The notes below the pieces were generated by a model, which worked only from the letters and a program-made list of their open reading frames with translations, had not been told where the DNA came from and made no database searches. A DNA stretch of 64,000 nucleotides from Thermocatellispora tengchongensis (lineage in GTDB: Bacteria > Actinomycetota > Actinomycetes > Streptosporangiales > Streptosporangiaceae). The translations under genes were made by a program, and so were the position numbers. The stretch is taken from assembly GCF_014202315.1 (NCBI RefSeq), contig NZ_JACHGN010000011.1:305261-369260 (forward strand). The letters are read 5' to 3'. Numbering within the stretch: position 1 is the first letter of the stretch; every line of letters begins with the position of its first letter. Shown here in pieces: positions 51,903-60,582 of this stretch.

Positions 51903-52714
51903 CCCCCGTGCTCCAGGCCCGCGGTCTGGTCAAGCGCTACGGCCACGTCACCGCGCTCGACGGCGCCGACTTCGACCTGCTGCCCGGTGAGGTCCTGGCG
52001 GTCATCGGCGACAACGGCGCCGGGAAGTCGAGCCTGATCAAGGTGCTGACCGGCGCGGTACAGCCGGACGCCGGCGAGATCCGGCTGGACGGCGAAGTCG
52101 TCCGCTTCCGCGACCCGCTCGACGCACGCCGCCACGGCATCGAGACCGTCTACCAGGACCTGGCCGTCGCCGCCTCGCTCGACATCGCCGACAACATGTT
52201 CCTGGGCCGCGAGATACGCCGCCCGGGCCTGCTCGGCAGCGTCCTGCGGCTGCTCGACAAGAAGCGCATGCGCGCCGAGTCCGCCGAGCACATGGCGGCG
52301 CTCAAGATCGGCCTGCGCTCCCTCGCCGTACCGGTCGAGTCGCTGTCGGGCGGTCAGCGTCAGGGCGTGGCCGTGGCCCGCGCGGTCGCCTGGGCCACCC
52401 ACGTGGTGGTGATGGACGAGCCGACGGCGGCGCTGGGCGTCAAGGAGTCCGGCCAGGTGCTCGACATGATCAGGCGGGTGCGCGACCGCGGTCTGCCCGT
52501 CGTGCTGATCAGCCACAACATGCCGCACGTCTTCGAGATCGCCGACCGGATCCACGTGCAGCGGCTGGGACGGCGCGTCGCCGAGATCAAACCGGGCGAT
52601 TACAGTATGGCCGAGGTCGTGGCCATCATGACCGGAGCGCTCCAGCTCTCGGACGGCAAGACCGTGGTCACCGACCAGGAGGCGGTCAAGGCGGCCGGCG
52701 TCACCCGGGATTGA
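51899..52714 (+). CDS. Fructose-type ABC transporter ATPase (FrcA-like)
   Basis: 271 aa with a single ATPase domain. Walker A GDNGAGKSSLIKVLTG (~residue 40), signature LSGGQRQGVAVARAVAW (~residue 150), Walker B VVVMDEPTAALGVKES. Single-domain size, unlike the double-domain RbsA, matches FrcA. The start overlaps the permease stop (ATGA). Confidence 0.95.
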   Translation: MTPVLQARGLVKRYGHVTALDGADFDLLPGEVLAVIGDNGAGKSSLIKVLTGAVQPDAGEIRLDGEVVRFRDPLDARRHGIETVYQDLAVAASLDIADNMFLGREIRRPGLLGSVLRLLDKKRMRAESAEHMAALKIGLRSLAVPVESLSGGQRQGVAVARAVAWATHVVVMDEPTAALGVKESGQVLDMIRRVRDRGLPVVLISHNMPHVFEIADRIHVQRLGRRVAEIKPGDYSMAEVVAIMTGALQLSDGKTVVTDQEAVKAAGVTRD

Positions 52715-52768
52715 TCACCTCCACCTCCGCATGCGAACGTGCGACACAGGCGAGACAGGAAAGAGGCC

Positions 52769-53785
52769 ATGGCCAAGGTGCGGCGGGCGACGATGAGCGA
52801 CGTGGCGCGTGAGGTCGGCGTCACCACCAAGACCGTCTCGCGGGTGGTCAACGCCGACGGCCCGGTCGCGCCGGAGACCCGCAGCCGGGTGCTGGAGGCG
52901 ATGGCCCGCCTGGGCTACCACCCCAACCTGATGGCCAGGAACATCCGCGTGGGCGGCCCCGACTCCACCGTCGGGCTGATCATCCCTGACATGGGCAACC
53001 CGTTCTTCGGCACCGTCGCGGGCGGCATCGAGAGCGCGTTGCGCAGCCGGGGCCTCACCCTCATCGTCGGCTCCTCGGAGGAGACGGCGGCGCGCGAGCA
53101 GTCGCTGGTCTCGACGTTCCTGGCGCGCCGGGTGACCGCGCTGATCATCGTGCCGTCCGCCAGCAGCGATCACGGCCCGCTGCGCGCACAGCGCAGAACG
53201 GGGTTGCCGATCGTCTTCATCGACCGCCCGGCGCGCGGCCTGACCGCGGACTACGTGGCCAGTTCCAACCGTGAGGGCGCCCGCGCGGGAGTGGCGCACC
53301 TGATCGCCCACGGTCACCGCCGGATCGCCTTCATCGGTGACCATCCGGGCCTGCACACCCGGAAGGAACGTCTCCAGGGGTACCGGGACGCTCTCGCCGA
53401 AGCCGGCCTGCCCTATGACCGGGAACTGGTGGAGATCGGGCACGACCACGAGGCCGCGGCGGCCGCCGTCACCCGCCTGCTCGCGCGCAAGGCACCGGCG
53501 ACGGCCGTCTTCGCGGCCAACAACTTCGCCGCGACCGGCGTCGTCCTCGGACTGGCCAGGCTCGGCCGCCGGGACGTGGCCCTCGTCGGCTTCGACGACC
53601 TCCCGCTCGCCGAGGTGCTCCAGCCCGCCCTGACCGTGGTCGCCCAGGACCCCGCCGCGATCGGGAAGCAGGCCGCCGAGCTGCTGATGGCACGGCTGGA
53701 CGGCGACCGGTCCAAGGCCCGCACGGTCGTGGTCCCGACCCGGCTGATCATCCGCGGCTCCGGAGAGCTGCCGCCCGCCGCCTGA
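52769..53785 (+). CDS. LacI-family repressor of the fructan locus
   Basis: 338 aa from ATG 52769, after GGAAAGAGG. HTH: ATMSDVAREVGVTTKTVSRV, with the hinge NPLMARNIRVG-like element (PNLMARNIRVGGPDSTVGLI). Sensor domain: IPDMGNPFFGTVAGGIESAL, FIDRPARGLTADYVASSNRE, VFAANNFAATGVVLGLARLG and GFDDLPLAEVLQPALTVVAQ. It follows the ATPase by 54 bp in the same run. The tandem operators at 49744-49773 are its probable sites, with fructose or a phosphate ester as effector. Confidence 0.94.
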   Translation: MAKVRRATMSDVAREVGVTTKTVSRVVNADGPVAPETRSRVLEAMARLGYHPNLMARNIRVGGPDSTVGLIIPDMGNPFFGTVAGGIESALRSRGLTLIVGSSEETAAREQSLVSTFLARRVTALIIVPSASSDHGPLRAQRRTGLPIVFIDRPARGLTADYVASSNREGARAGVAHLIAHGHRRIAFIGDHPGLHTRKERLQGYRDALAEAGLPYDRELVEIGHDHEAAAAAVTRLLARKAPATAVFAANNFAATGVVLGLARLGRRDVALVGFDDLPLAEVLQPALTVVAQDPAAIGKQAAELLMARLDGDRSKARTVVVPTRLIIRGSGELPPAA

Positions 53786-53836
53786 GAACCATCGCACAGC
53801 GCGTCCGCCGAGCCGGCGGATGCGCCACACCATGCC

Positions 53837-53878
53837 GGACACGGCCGGCCATGGCCGGCCATGGCTGGACACGGCCGG
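53837..53878. repeat. Direct repeats of GGACACGGCCGG
   Basis: GGACACGGCCGG occurs at 53837-53848 and 53867-53878 (30 bp apart), with GGCCGGCCATGG repeats between. It lies in the 242-bp gap before the GH32 gene. It may be a regulatory array or simple duplication; no regulator was assigned. Confidence 0.5.
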
Positions 53879-54027
53879 CTGGACGCGCACGAGAAGGGCG
53901 ACCCGCATCCACGTCCGGCCACTGCACCGGCACCGCCACGGTGATCGCTCCGCAGTGACCAGGACAGCGCCGCCGCCCGAACGACCCCAGGGCCCCGGAT
54001 GCCCCCGTCCTCCACCGAAAGGTGTGC

Positions 54028-55923
54028 ATGATGCGCAGGTCCACTCGATTAAGCCGTCACGTCGTGCCCGTGATCCTGGCCGCGATGGCCGTGGCCGGCG
54101 TCCTCACGATCCCCGCCGGAACGGCGCAGGCCGGAGAGCCCGCCGACTATCCCGAGTACCCGTACGCCCCCACCGACTACAACGAGCCGTTCCGCGGCCA
54201 GTTCCACTTCAGTTCGCAGAACGGCTGGATGAACGACGTCAACGCGTCGCTGTACTACCGCGGCACGTACCACCTGTTCTACCAGCACAATCCGCACGGG
54301 CTGAACTGGGACACCATGCACTGGGGCCATGCGACCAGCCCCGACCTCGTGCACTGGACACAAAGACCCATCGCCTTGGAGCCGGGAGTGCACAACGCCA
54401 CGCTGTGGTCGGGCGGAGGCTGGGTGGACACCCGCAACGTGACCGGCCTGAAGAACGGGGACCACGACCCGATCCTGCTGTTCACCAACACCAACGGCGT
54501 CTCGATCGCCTACAGCACCGACGGCGGCGAACGCTTCCAGATGTACGACGGCGGAGCGAAGGTCATCTCGACACCCTACGAGAGCCGTGACCCCAAGGTC
54601 TTCTGGGACGCCTCCCGCAACCGCTGGGGCCTGGTGCTCTGGGCCGACGACGGCGGCAACACGATGAAGTTCTTCAGCTCGACGAACCTGCTCTCGTGGA
54701 CGTACCGGGGTGAGTACCGCGCCGGCTGGGCGTTCGAATGCCCGGACATCTACCAGTTGCCCGTTGACGGCAACACGGCCGACCGGAGATGGGTCCTGAA
54801 CGACGCCCAGGGCGAGTACGTCGTCGGAAACCTCAACGGCGACGGGGTGTTCGTCCCGGACGCCGGGTTCCCGGCGCCGCAGCGCCTGGATCAGGGACGC
54901 GCCGCGTTCGACGGTTCGTTCTACGCGGGCCTCACCTTCACGAACCTTCCCACCGACCGTGTCGTTCAGATGGCCTGGCAGCCCGGCAACCGCGGCTCGA
55001 CATGGACCGGCAACGCGTCCTTCCCCGCGGAGCTGTCACTGCGCAGGTTCCCGGAAGGTCTGCGCGTGACCAGGCTCCCCGTCGGGGAGATCGCCACGAT
55101 CCGGCAGCCGGCCCAGACGTGGGGCCCGCGGACGATCACGACGAGCGACAGCACGGACCCGCTGAACGGCGTCAATGCCGACACCTATGAGCTGATCTCC
55201 GAATGGGACCTCACCGGCGCCACGGCGTCGGAGTTCGGCTTCCGGCTGCACCAGCGTGCCGACGGGTCCAGTGACCGGACCATCGCCTACAACCGCGCCC
55301 TGCGACAGATGGAGTGGAAACCGCTCGCTCCGGTCGACAACCGGATCAGGATGCGCGTCCTGGTGGACCGCGGCCAGGTCGAGGCATTCGGCAACGACGG
55401 GAGGCTTTCGTACACGGAGAACACGAACTTCGACTCGGCGCCCGGCAGCTTGGGCATCTCCGCCTACGCGGCCGGTGGCCACGTCAGGCTGGTATCGCTG
55501 ACCTTCCACCGCCTCGACAAGGCGTGGGCGCCCGCACCGGGCGGCACGGGCGAGATGCGCTGGAACGGAACCGGCAAGTGCATCGACATGGACCCGGCGG
55601 CCGGCAACGGCGCCGCCGTGCGCATCTGGGACTGCTGGAACGGGCCGAACCAGCAGTGGCGGCACAACGTCAACGGGTCGCTCAGTATCGGAGGGATGTG
55701 TCTCGACCAGCCCGGCGAGGTCATCTCCAACGGTGCTCTCCTCCAGGTATGGGCGTGCAACGGGTTGCCCCAGCAACGCTGGACCCGGGTGGGGAGCACG
55801 TACCGCAACGCGTGGTCCGGCCGGTGCATAGATCTGGCGTACGGCGACGCCACCAACGGCCGCCGGCTCCAGGTGTGGGATTGCGTCGGCGGCTCGAACC
55901 AGTCATGGGGCCTTCCGGCGTAG
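54028..55923 (+). CDS. Secreted GH32 levanase/inulinase with C-terminal ricin-type lectin
   Basis: 631 aa from ATG 54028; GTG 54022 is less likely (AAAGG sits 5 bases before the ATG). Signal peptide VVPVILAAMAVAGVLTIPAG. GH32 five-bladed domain: nucleophile Asp in QNGWMNDVNASLYYRGTYHL (the usual WMNDPNG reads WMNDVNA), RDP as ESRDPKVFWD, acid/base Glu in WAFECPDIYQLP. A beta-sandwich follows to ~residue 495. A CBM13/ricin-B domain fills the end (GKCIDMDPAAGNGAAVRIWD, CLDQPG, GRCIDLAYGDATNGRRLQVW, QxW repeats). Product fructose feeds the Frc-like transporter and fructokinase of the same locus. Confidence 0.94.
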   Translation: MMRRSTRLSRHVVPVILAAMAVAGVLTIPAGTAQAGEPADYPEYPYAPTDYNEPFRGQFHFSSQNGWMNDVNASLYYRGTYHLFYQHNPHGLNWDTMHWGHATSPDLVHWTQRPIALEPGVHNATLWSGGGWVDTRNVTGLKNGDHDPILLFTNTNGVSIAYSTDGGERFQMYDGGAKVISTPYESRDPKVFWDASRNRWGLVLWADDGGNTMKFFSSTNLLSWTYRGEYRAGWAFECPDIYQLPVDGNTADRRWVLNDAQGEYVVGNLNGDGVFVPDAGFPAPQRLDQGRAAFDGSFYAGLTFTNLPTDRVVQMAWQPGNRGSTWTGNASFPAELSLRRFPEGLRVTRLPVGEIATIRQPAQTWGPRTITTSDSTDPLNGVNADTYELISEWDLTGATASEFGFRLHQRADGSSDRTIAYNRALRQMEWKPLAPVDNRIRMRVLVDRGQVEAFGNDGRLSYTENTNFDSAPGSLGISAYAAGGHVRLVSLTFHRLDKAWAPAPGGTGEMRWNGTGKCIDMDPAAGNGAAVRIWDCWNGPNQQWRHNVNGSLSIGGMCLDQPGEVISNGALLQVWACNGLPQQRWTRVGSTYRNAWSGRCIDLAYGDATNGRRLQVWDCVGGSNQSWGLPA

Positions 55924-55934
55924 CCGCGTCCTGC

Positions 55935-55969
55935 GCCGCCCCGGCACGGGTACTCCCCGCCGGGGCGGC
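55935..55969 (+). terminator. Terminator after GH32 gene
   Basis: GCCGCCCCGGC (55935-55945) and GCCGGGGCGGC (55959-55969) form an 11-bp perfect stem with a 13-base loop, 12 bp after the GH32 stop. It can also end the convergent leftward dehydrogenase transcript. Confidence 0.75.
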
Positions 55970-56112
55970 AGCCCGTCCTGGCGGGAGATCAGGCGTGCGG
56001 GGGAAGGCGCTCGGTGAGGGCGGTCACGCGGTTGCGCGGCCCGAACACGGCGCATCGCGGACGCCGAGGACCGGCTTGGTGGCCAAGGGCATGGTGGATC
56101 CTCGGTTCTCGC

Positions 56113-57195
56113 TCACGCGGACGCGGGCCGGAGGGCGGCGGGAGGGGTGCCGAGGCGGAGCCGGGCCAGTTCCGTCGCGGCCTGGGCGAGTGTCACCTGC
56201 CGTTGTTCCGCCGTGCCGAAGAGATCGGCGACAGTGTGCTCGATGGCCTCGACGCGTTGGCGTGCCACGTCGGGGGTTTCGTGGTGCAGCTCCAGGGTGA
56301 GCGCGTTGATGACCCCGCCGGCGCTGACGACGTAGTCGGGCACCCAGACGATGCCGCGCCGATGCAGGAGGCCGGCGACGTCCGCGGTGGCCAACTGGTT
56401 GTTGGCCGGCCCCACGACGGCGGAGCAGCGCAGACGCGGCACGACGTCCCCGGTGAGGATGCCGCCGAGCGCGGCCGGAACGAGGATGTCGGTGTCCGCG
56501 GTGAGGGCGTGCTCCGGCGAGGCCCAGGTGGCGCCGAGTTCCTCACCTGCCGCCCGTTTGGCGGGGTCGATGTCGCTGACCAGGAGGTCGGCTCCCTCGT
56601 CGGCGAGCAGGCGTGCCAGCCGCATGCCGACGCTGCCCAGCCCCACCAGCGACAGGCGCACGCCGGTGAGCGCCCGCGTGCCGTAGAGGCGCCGGCTCAC
56701 CGCGCGCAGTGCCGCCAGCGTGCCGAGCGCGGTGGCCGGCGAGGAGTCTCCACTCCCGCCGTGCTGTGCCGGCCTGCAGAAGACATGAGGGGTGCGCTCA
56801 CCGATGACCGCCATGTCCTCTGGAGTCGTCCCGACGTCGGGGCCGGTCGCATAGGCCCCGTCCAATGACGCGATGGCGTCGGCCACGTCGTCCAGCACGG
56901 CGCGGCGCGTGGCCGCGTCCAGTTCGGCCCCTGGAGGCACGGCGACGACGGTCTTGCCGCCGCCGTTCGCCAGCCCGGCCACAGCGCATTTGGCGGTCAT
57001 GCCGGCCGACAGGCGCAACGCGTCGGCGAGGCCGTCCTGCCAGTCGGCGTAGCGCCAGAGCCGGCATCCGCCCACCGCCTGGCCGAGCGTGGACGAGTGC
57101 ACGGCGACGATGACCGGCAGGCGCGAGCGCGGCCCCGTGCGGATCAGGACCTGTTCGTGGTCGAGAGCGGGCATGCCGTCGAACCCCCAAATCAT
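56113..57195 (-). CDS. Leucine/valine-type amino acid dehydrogenase
   Basis: 360 aa from ATG 57195, the family's usual length. Catalytic-domain landmarks: GGCRLWRYADWQDGLADALR, then MTAKCAVAGLANGGGKTVVA with the catalytic Lys pair, and Asp in ATGPDVGTTPEDM. Rossmann motif LSLVGLGSVGMRLARLLADE, then SDIDPAKRAAGEELGATWAS, GPANNQLATADVAGLLHRRG and YVVSAGGVINA. It oxidatively deaminates branched-chain amino acids with NAD. Substrate choice among Leu, Val or Phe cannot be decided by eye. The divergent Lrp/AsnC gene is the expected regulator. Confidence 0.92.
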   Translation of the reverse strand: MIWGFDGMPALDHEQVLIRTGPRSRLPVIVAVHSSTLGQAVGGCRLWRYADWQDGLADALRLSAGMTAKCAVAGLANGGGKTVVAVPPGAELDAATRRAVLDDVADAIASLDGAYATGPDVGTTPEDMAVIGERTPHVFCRPAQHGGSGDSSPATALGTLAALRAVSRRLYGTRALTGVRLSLVGLGSVGMRLARLLADEGADLLVSDIDPAKRAAGEELGATWASPEHALTADTDILVPAALGGILTGDVVPRLRCSAVVGPANNQLATADVAGLLHRRGIVWVPDYVVSAGGVINALTLELHHETPDVARQRVEAIEHTVADLFGTAEQRQVTLAQAATELARLRLGTPPAALRPASA

Positions 57196-57288
57196 CCGAG
57201 CGATGTTCCCGGGCAAGTATCGGCCGTCCAGCCGCCAAATAGGGCTCTCGCCGTACGTATGGTCGGAATCGGTGCCAGAATCCCGTAC

Positions 57289-57798
57289 ATGGACGAACTT
57301 GATTCGGAGATCATCCGGCTTCTCCAGACGGATGCACGGCAGTCCAACCGCGAGCTGGCACGCAGACTCGGCGTCGCGCCCTCCACCTGCCTGGAACGTG
57401 TCAGGGCGCTCACCCGCCGTGGCGTCATCCGCGGCTACCACGCCGAGATCAACCCGGCCGCGCTCAACCGCGGCGTCCAGGCCATGGTCTCGGTACAGGT
57501 ACGCCCCCTCAGCCGCACCATCATCGATGCCTTCAAGGACTCCGCGAGCGCCATGCCGGAAGTGCTCAGCGTCTTCGTGCTGAGCGGCGGCGATGACTTC
57601 CTCCTCCACGTCGCCGTCCAGGATCTGGACCATCTGCACGCCTTCCTGCTCGACCGGCTCAGCAAACGCCAGGAGATCGCGGGCTTCCGCACCTCGGTGA
57701 TCTTCCAGCAGGTGCACAACGCCGCCCCCACCAGGCTCCCCGACGTGTCCGGCCACCCACAGCCGCCTGCCAGGAAGCCCTCCACCGCACGGACCTGA
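57289..57798 (+). CDS. Lrp/AsnC-family regulator
   Basis: 169 aa from ATG 57289 (MDELDSEIIRLL). HTH: LQTDARQSNRELARRLGVAP, STCLERVRALTRRGVIRGYH. RAM effector domain: MVSVQVRPLSRTIIDAFKDS, VLSVFVLSGGDDFLLHVAVQ. The C-terminal ~25 residues (DVSGHPQPPARKPS) are an extra Pro-rich tail. Divergent from the amino acid dehydrogenase with 93 bp between starts; Lrp members commonly activate such genes in response to the amino acid. Confidence 0.93.
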   Translation: MDELDSEIIRLLQTDARQSNRELARRLGVAPSTCLERVRALTRRGVIRGYHAEINPAALNRGVQAMVSVQVRPLSRTIIDAFKDSASAMPEVLSVFVLSGGDDFLLHVAVQDLDHLHAFLLDRLSKRQEIAGFRTSVIFQQVHNAAPTRLPDVSGHPQPPARKPSTART

Positions 57799-57831
57799 GA
57801 TGCGCACCGCGCGGTGGAGGAGCGCCGGTAC

Positions 57832-58807
57832 TCACCCGGTCGCCCTCCCTCCCAGGGCGGCCTGAAAGGCCTGTTCGGCGGCGTCGATCTCGGCGATCTG
57901 CTTGACGATCTCGGCGGGCGACGCCTCTCCGACGGCCTTCTGCAGCAGAGGGGTGTGGTCGAGGATCAGGTCGCGGACGACCTGGAGGGGGCGCGGTGCG
58001 TGGTGGAAGACCTTGCCGAGGATGAACGCCTGCTGGGACTGGCGTGCGGTGTGGGGTTTGCGCGGGGTCTCGTATGCCTGGAGCGCCCGGCGGACGGCGT
58101 GATGGTCGCGCAGGTCCACCCCGGCCAGGCGGCGGCCGATGAAGTAGCCGTCCTCGGTGGCCATCCCCGCGCCGTAGGCGGCGTAGGGGGAGGTGGGGTC
58201 GGCTGTGGGTGAGGATGCACAGGCCCCGCTGGGCCTTGACGTCCTCGTCGAGAACGAACCCGCCGAAGATGTGCAGGTTGTGCTCGCGCTTGGGGGCGTC
58301 GCCCCACAGGGTGCGGCGCACGAGGGAGTCGATGCCGTCGGCGCCGATCAGCACGTCGCATTCGTGCACGTCACCGTCGGCCAGGTGCAGGCGTACGCCG
58401 GTTTCGTCCTGGTCGAAGCCGTCCACGCGCCGGTTGACCTGGAGGACGCCGGGCGGGAGCGCGGCCACAAGCCGCTCGTACAGGGCGGGGCGCAGCAGCC
58501 CGATGAAGCCGCCGCCGTAGTCGCGGACGACGTCGCCGGGCAGGCGGACGGCCACCCGGCGGCGTCCGCGGATGTTGCGGAACTCGGTGTGGCAGGGCGA
58601 GCCGAGGTCGTCGATGTCGACGCCCATCAGGCCGAGCGCCTTGATGGGCGGTGGCCACAGGTTGAGGATGTTGCCCGCCGCGCGGGCCTGCGGGTAGCGC
58701 TCCAGCAGGACGACGTCGTGCCCGGCCTGGTGAACGGACAGGGCGGTCGCCATCCCGGCCGGCCCGGCGCCGATGACGGCGACCCGCCCGCGTCTGGTGG
58801 TTGCCAT
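57832..58807 (-). pseudogene. FAD-dependent monooxygenase with internal deletion
   Basis: From ATG 58807 (GAGGAGG upstream) the N-terminal half is a normal aromatic-ring-type FAD hydroxylase: RVAVIGAGPAGMATALSVHQ, GGFIGLLRPALYERLVAALP (the LxR region), and VLIGADGIDSLVRRTLWGDA. At ~58204 the text jumps from GLCILTHS to ADPTSPYAAYGAGMATEDGY in another frame. Some 70 residues including the GD motif (normally GDAAH) are gone. The second half ends LGGRATG at 57832. It cannot give a working enzyme. The divergent TetR gene and an operator at 58867 remain. Confidence 0.85.
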
Positions 58808-58866
58808 GAGGGTTCCTCCTCGGAGGTGGTGCAAGGCGGCAGGCCGATCGCATCGGGGCCAAAACC

Positions 58867-58880
58867 TTAGTGTGCGCTAA
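58867..58880. promoter_or_regulatory. Putative TetR operator
   Basis: TTAGTGTGCGCTAA has TTAG/CTAA arms with a 6-bp centre and lies between the divergent FAD monooxygenase relic and the TetR gene. The AT-rich arms are typical of TetR-family sites. Position fits; strength is unproved. Confidence 0.55.
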
Positions 58881-58954
58881 TGTTTTTGGATGATGAAGCC
58901 CACGTCACACGCTTGTCAACCGCCGACCTCGCAGGAGACCGCCGATGCGCGACA

Positions 58955-59677
58955 ATGACAGCCATGACGTCCCAGAACGCCCCGGACGATGCCGACCTGC
59001 GGATCCGCCCGCCGCGGCAGGCGCGCAGCCGCCAGGTATGGGCGCGGATCCTCGACGCCGGCGTGGCGATCATCGAGGAGGGCGGCTACGAGGCGTTCAC
59101 CATCGCCGCGGTCTGCGAACGCGCCAACGTCGCACCGCCGACCGTCTACGCCCGCGTCGACACCAAGGACGCCCTGTTCCTGGCCGTCTACGAGCACGGC
59201 ATCGCCCGGCTCGGCGCCGGCGAGGCCGTCTTCGGTGACCCTCGGCAGTGGGCCGGGCTGACCTGCGAGCGACTCGTCCGGGAGGCGGTCGCCGCACTCG
59301 CCCAGATCTTCCTGCGCAACGCCCGCTTCCTCGGCGCCGTCGTCCTGATCTCCGGGGGCCACCCGGAGATCAAACGGCGCGGCTCGGCGTACGCTCACCG
59401 CCTCGGCGACGCCTTCACCGGCGTCCTTCTCGGCGCCCGGCACGAAATCGCCCACCCCGACCCGCACGCCGCCGTCCGCGCCTGCTACGACACCCTCTTC
59501 TCCGCCCTGGTGCTGCGCGTCGCCTACGGCCCGGGATTCGCCGTCGCCACCACCACCGACGCCGCCTTCACCGCCCACCTCACCGAGATCGCCGTCCGCT
59601 ACCTGCTACGCGACTCAGCGGAGCACCTGCCCACGCAGACGACGGGGACGACGGGGACGACGGCCCGAGCCCGTTGA
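58955..59677 (+). CDS. TetR-family regulator
   Basis: About 240 aa from ATG 58955 (ATG 58964 also possible). HTH: ARILDAGVAIIEEGGYEAFT, then AAVCERANVAPPTVYARVDT. The ligand domain (EAVAALAQIFLRNARFLGAV, YDTLFSALVLRVAYGPGFA) is of the general type with a Thr-rich low-complexity C-terminus (QTTGTTGTTARAR). It is divergent from the disrupted monooxygenase, its former target. It is intact even though that target is broken. Confidence 0.88.
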   Translation: MTAMTSQNAPDDADLRIRPPRQARSRQVWARILDAGVAIIEEGGYEAFTIAAVCERANVAPPTVYARVDTKDALFLAVYEHGIARLGAGEAVFGDPRQWAGLTCERLVREAVAALAQIFLRNARFLGAVVLISGGHPEIKRRGSAYAHRLGDAFTGVLLGARHEIAHPDPHAAVRACYDTLFSALVLRVAYGPGFAVATTTDAAFTAHLTEIAVRYLLRDSAEHLPTQTTGTTGTTARAR

Positions 59678-59760
59678 GCCGGGGTGAGAGCGCGGCGAAC
59701 CCGGCACGGCCGATCGTCGCCACGCCTCCGGCCCGCGCGTCCGTCACATGGGGGCGGCTG

Positions 59761-60564
59761 TCAGCCGGGGCTCGATCGGCCGTGCCGCCAGTATCCGAAG
59801 AACGCGATGTCCGATTTCGGCATGCCGCGGTCGTTCACCAGGTGGCGGCGCAGGCCGGTGGCGAGCTTGGCCTCCCCCGCCGCCCAGGTGTAGCAGCGGC
59901 CGGGCGGCAGATGCGCCCGTCTGACCGTCTCCAACGCCAGCGTTCCGGGCAGGCCGCCGGCGCCATCGCGGGGCAGCCAGTGCACCCGCACTCCCTCGGG
60001 GACGGTGATGTCCGGCCGGATGTCCGCCGTCTCCGGCACCTCCAGGAACACCTCCCCGGCCAGTGACGCGGGGGCGTGCTCCAGGATGGCCAGGATCGCG
60101 GGCACGGCGCTCTCGTCGCCCGCGAGCAACTGCCAGGACGCCTCGGCGGGCGGCAGGTAGGTCAGCCCCATGTCGAAGATGCCGGCCGGGTCGCCGGGAC
60201 GGGCACGGCGGGCCCAGTTGGAGGCCGGGGTGTCGCCGTGCAGCACGAACTCGATGTCCACCTCGCCGAGCTCGGGCCGGGTGCGCCGGATCGTGAAGGT
60301 GCGCACCCAGGGGCGGCGCGATTTCGGCAGCATGAGCAACTCCGCCATCCACGCCTCGTTGGAGAAGCTCGGCATGCGCAGCCTGTCCTGCCCGTCGCGG
60401 GGGAAGAACAGGCGTACGATCTGGTCGCGACCCGTGGGGATCAGATGTTCGAGCTCGGGGCCGCCGAGGGTGATGGACGCTAAGCCGGGGCTGAGTCTGG
60501 TGTTCGCCACCACCTCCAGCGTGATCATCTTCCGGGTCTCCGGCATGCGCACCTTGGGCAGCAT
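59761..60564 (-). CDS. Siderophore-interacting protein (FAD ferric reductase)
   Basis: 267 aa from ATG 60564 (MLPKVRMPETRKM). FAD-binding barrel with the conserved RPWVRTFTIRRTRP motif, VDIEFVLHGDTPASNWARRA, and the NAD-binding SIP domain ending CYTWAAGEAKLATGLRRHLV, SDIAFFGYWRHG. Members release iron from ferric siderophores by reduction. It is 18 bp after the PDR-type reductase gene (leftward run), which may supply electrons. No siderophore genes are in view. Confidence 0.92.
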   Translation of the reverse strand: MLPKVRMPETRKMITLEVVANTRLSPGLASITLGGPELEHLIPTGRDQIVRLFFPRDGQDRLRMPSFSNEAWMAELLMLPKSRRPWVRTFTIRRTRPELGEVDIEFVLHGDTPASNWARRARPGDPAGIFDMGLTYLPPAEASWQLLAGDESAVPAILAILEHAPASLAGEVFLEVPETADIRPDITVPEGVRVHWLPRDGAGGLPGTLALETVRRAHLPPGRCYTWAAGEAKLATGLRRHLVNDRGMPKSDIAFFGYWRHGRSSPG

Positions 60565-60582
60565 GTCCTCGTCACCCCCCTC

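Noticed and set aside
53837..53878. Transposon ends
   Set aside because: The GGACACGGCCGG copies are direct, short, and flank no open frame.
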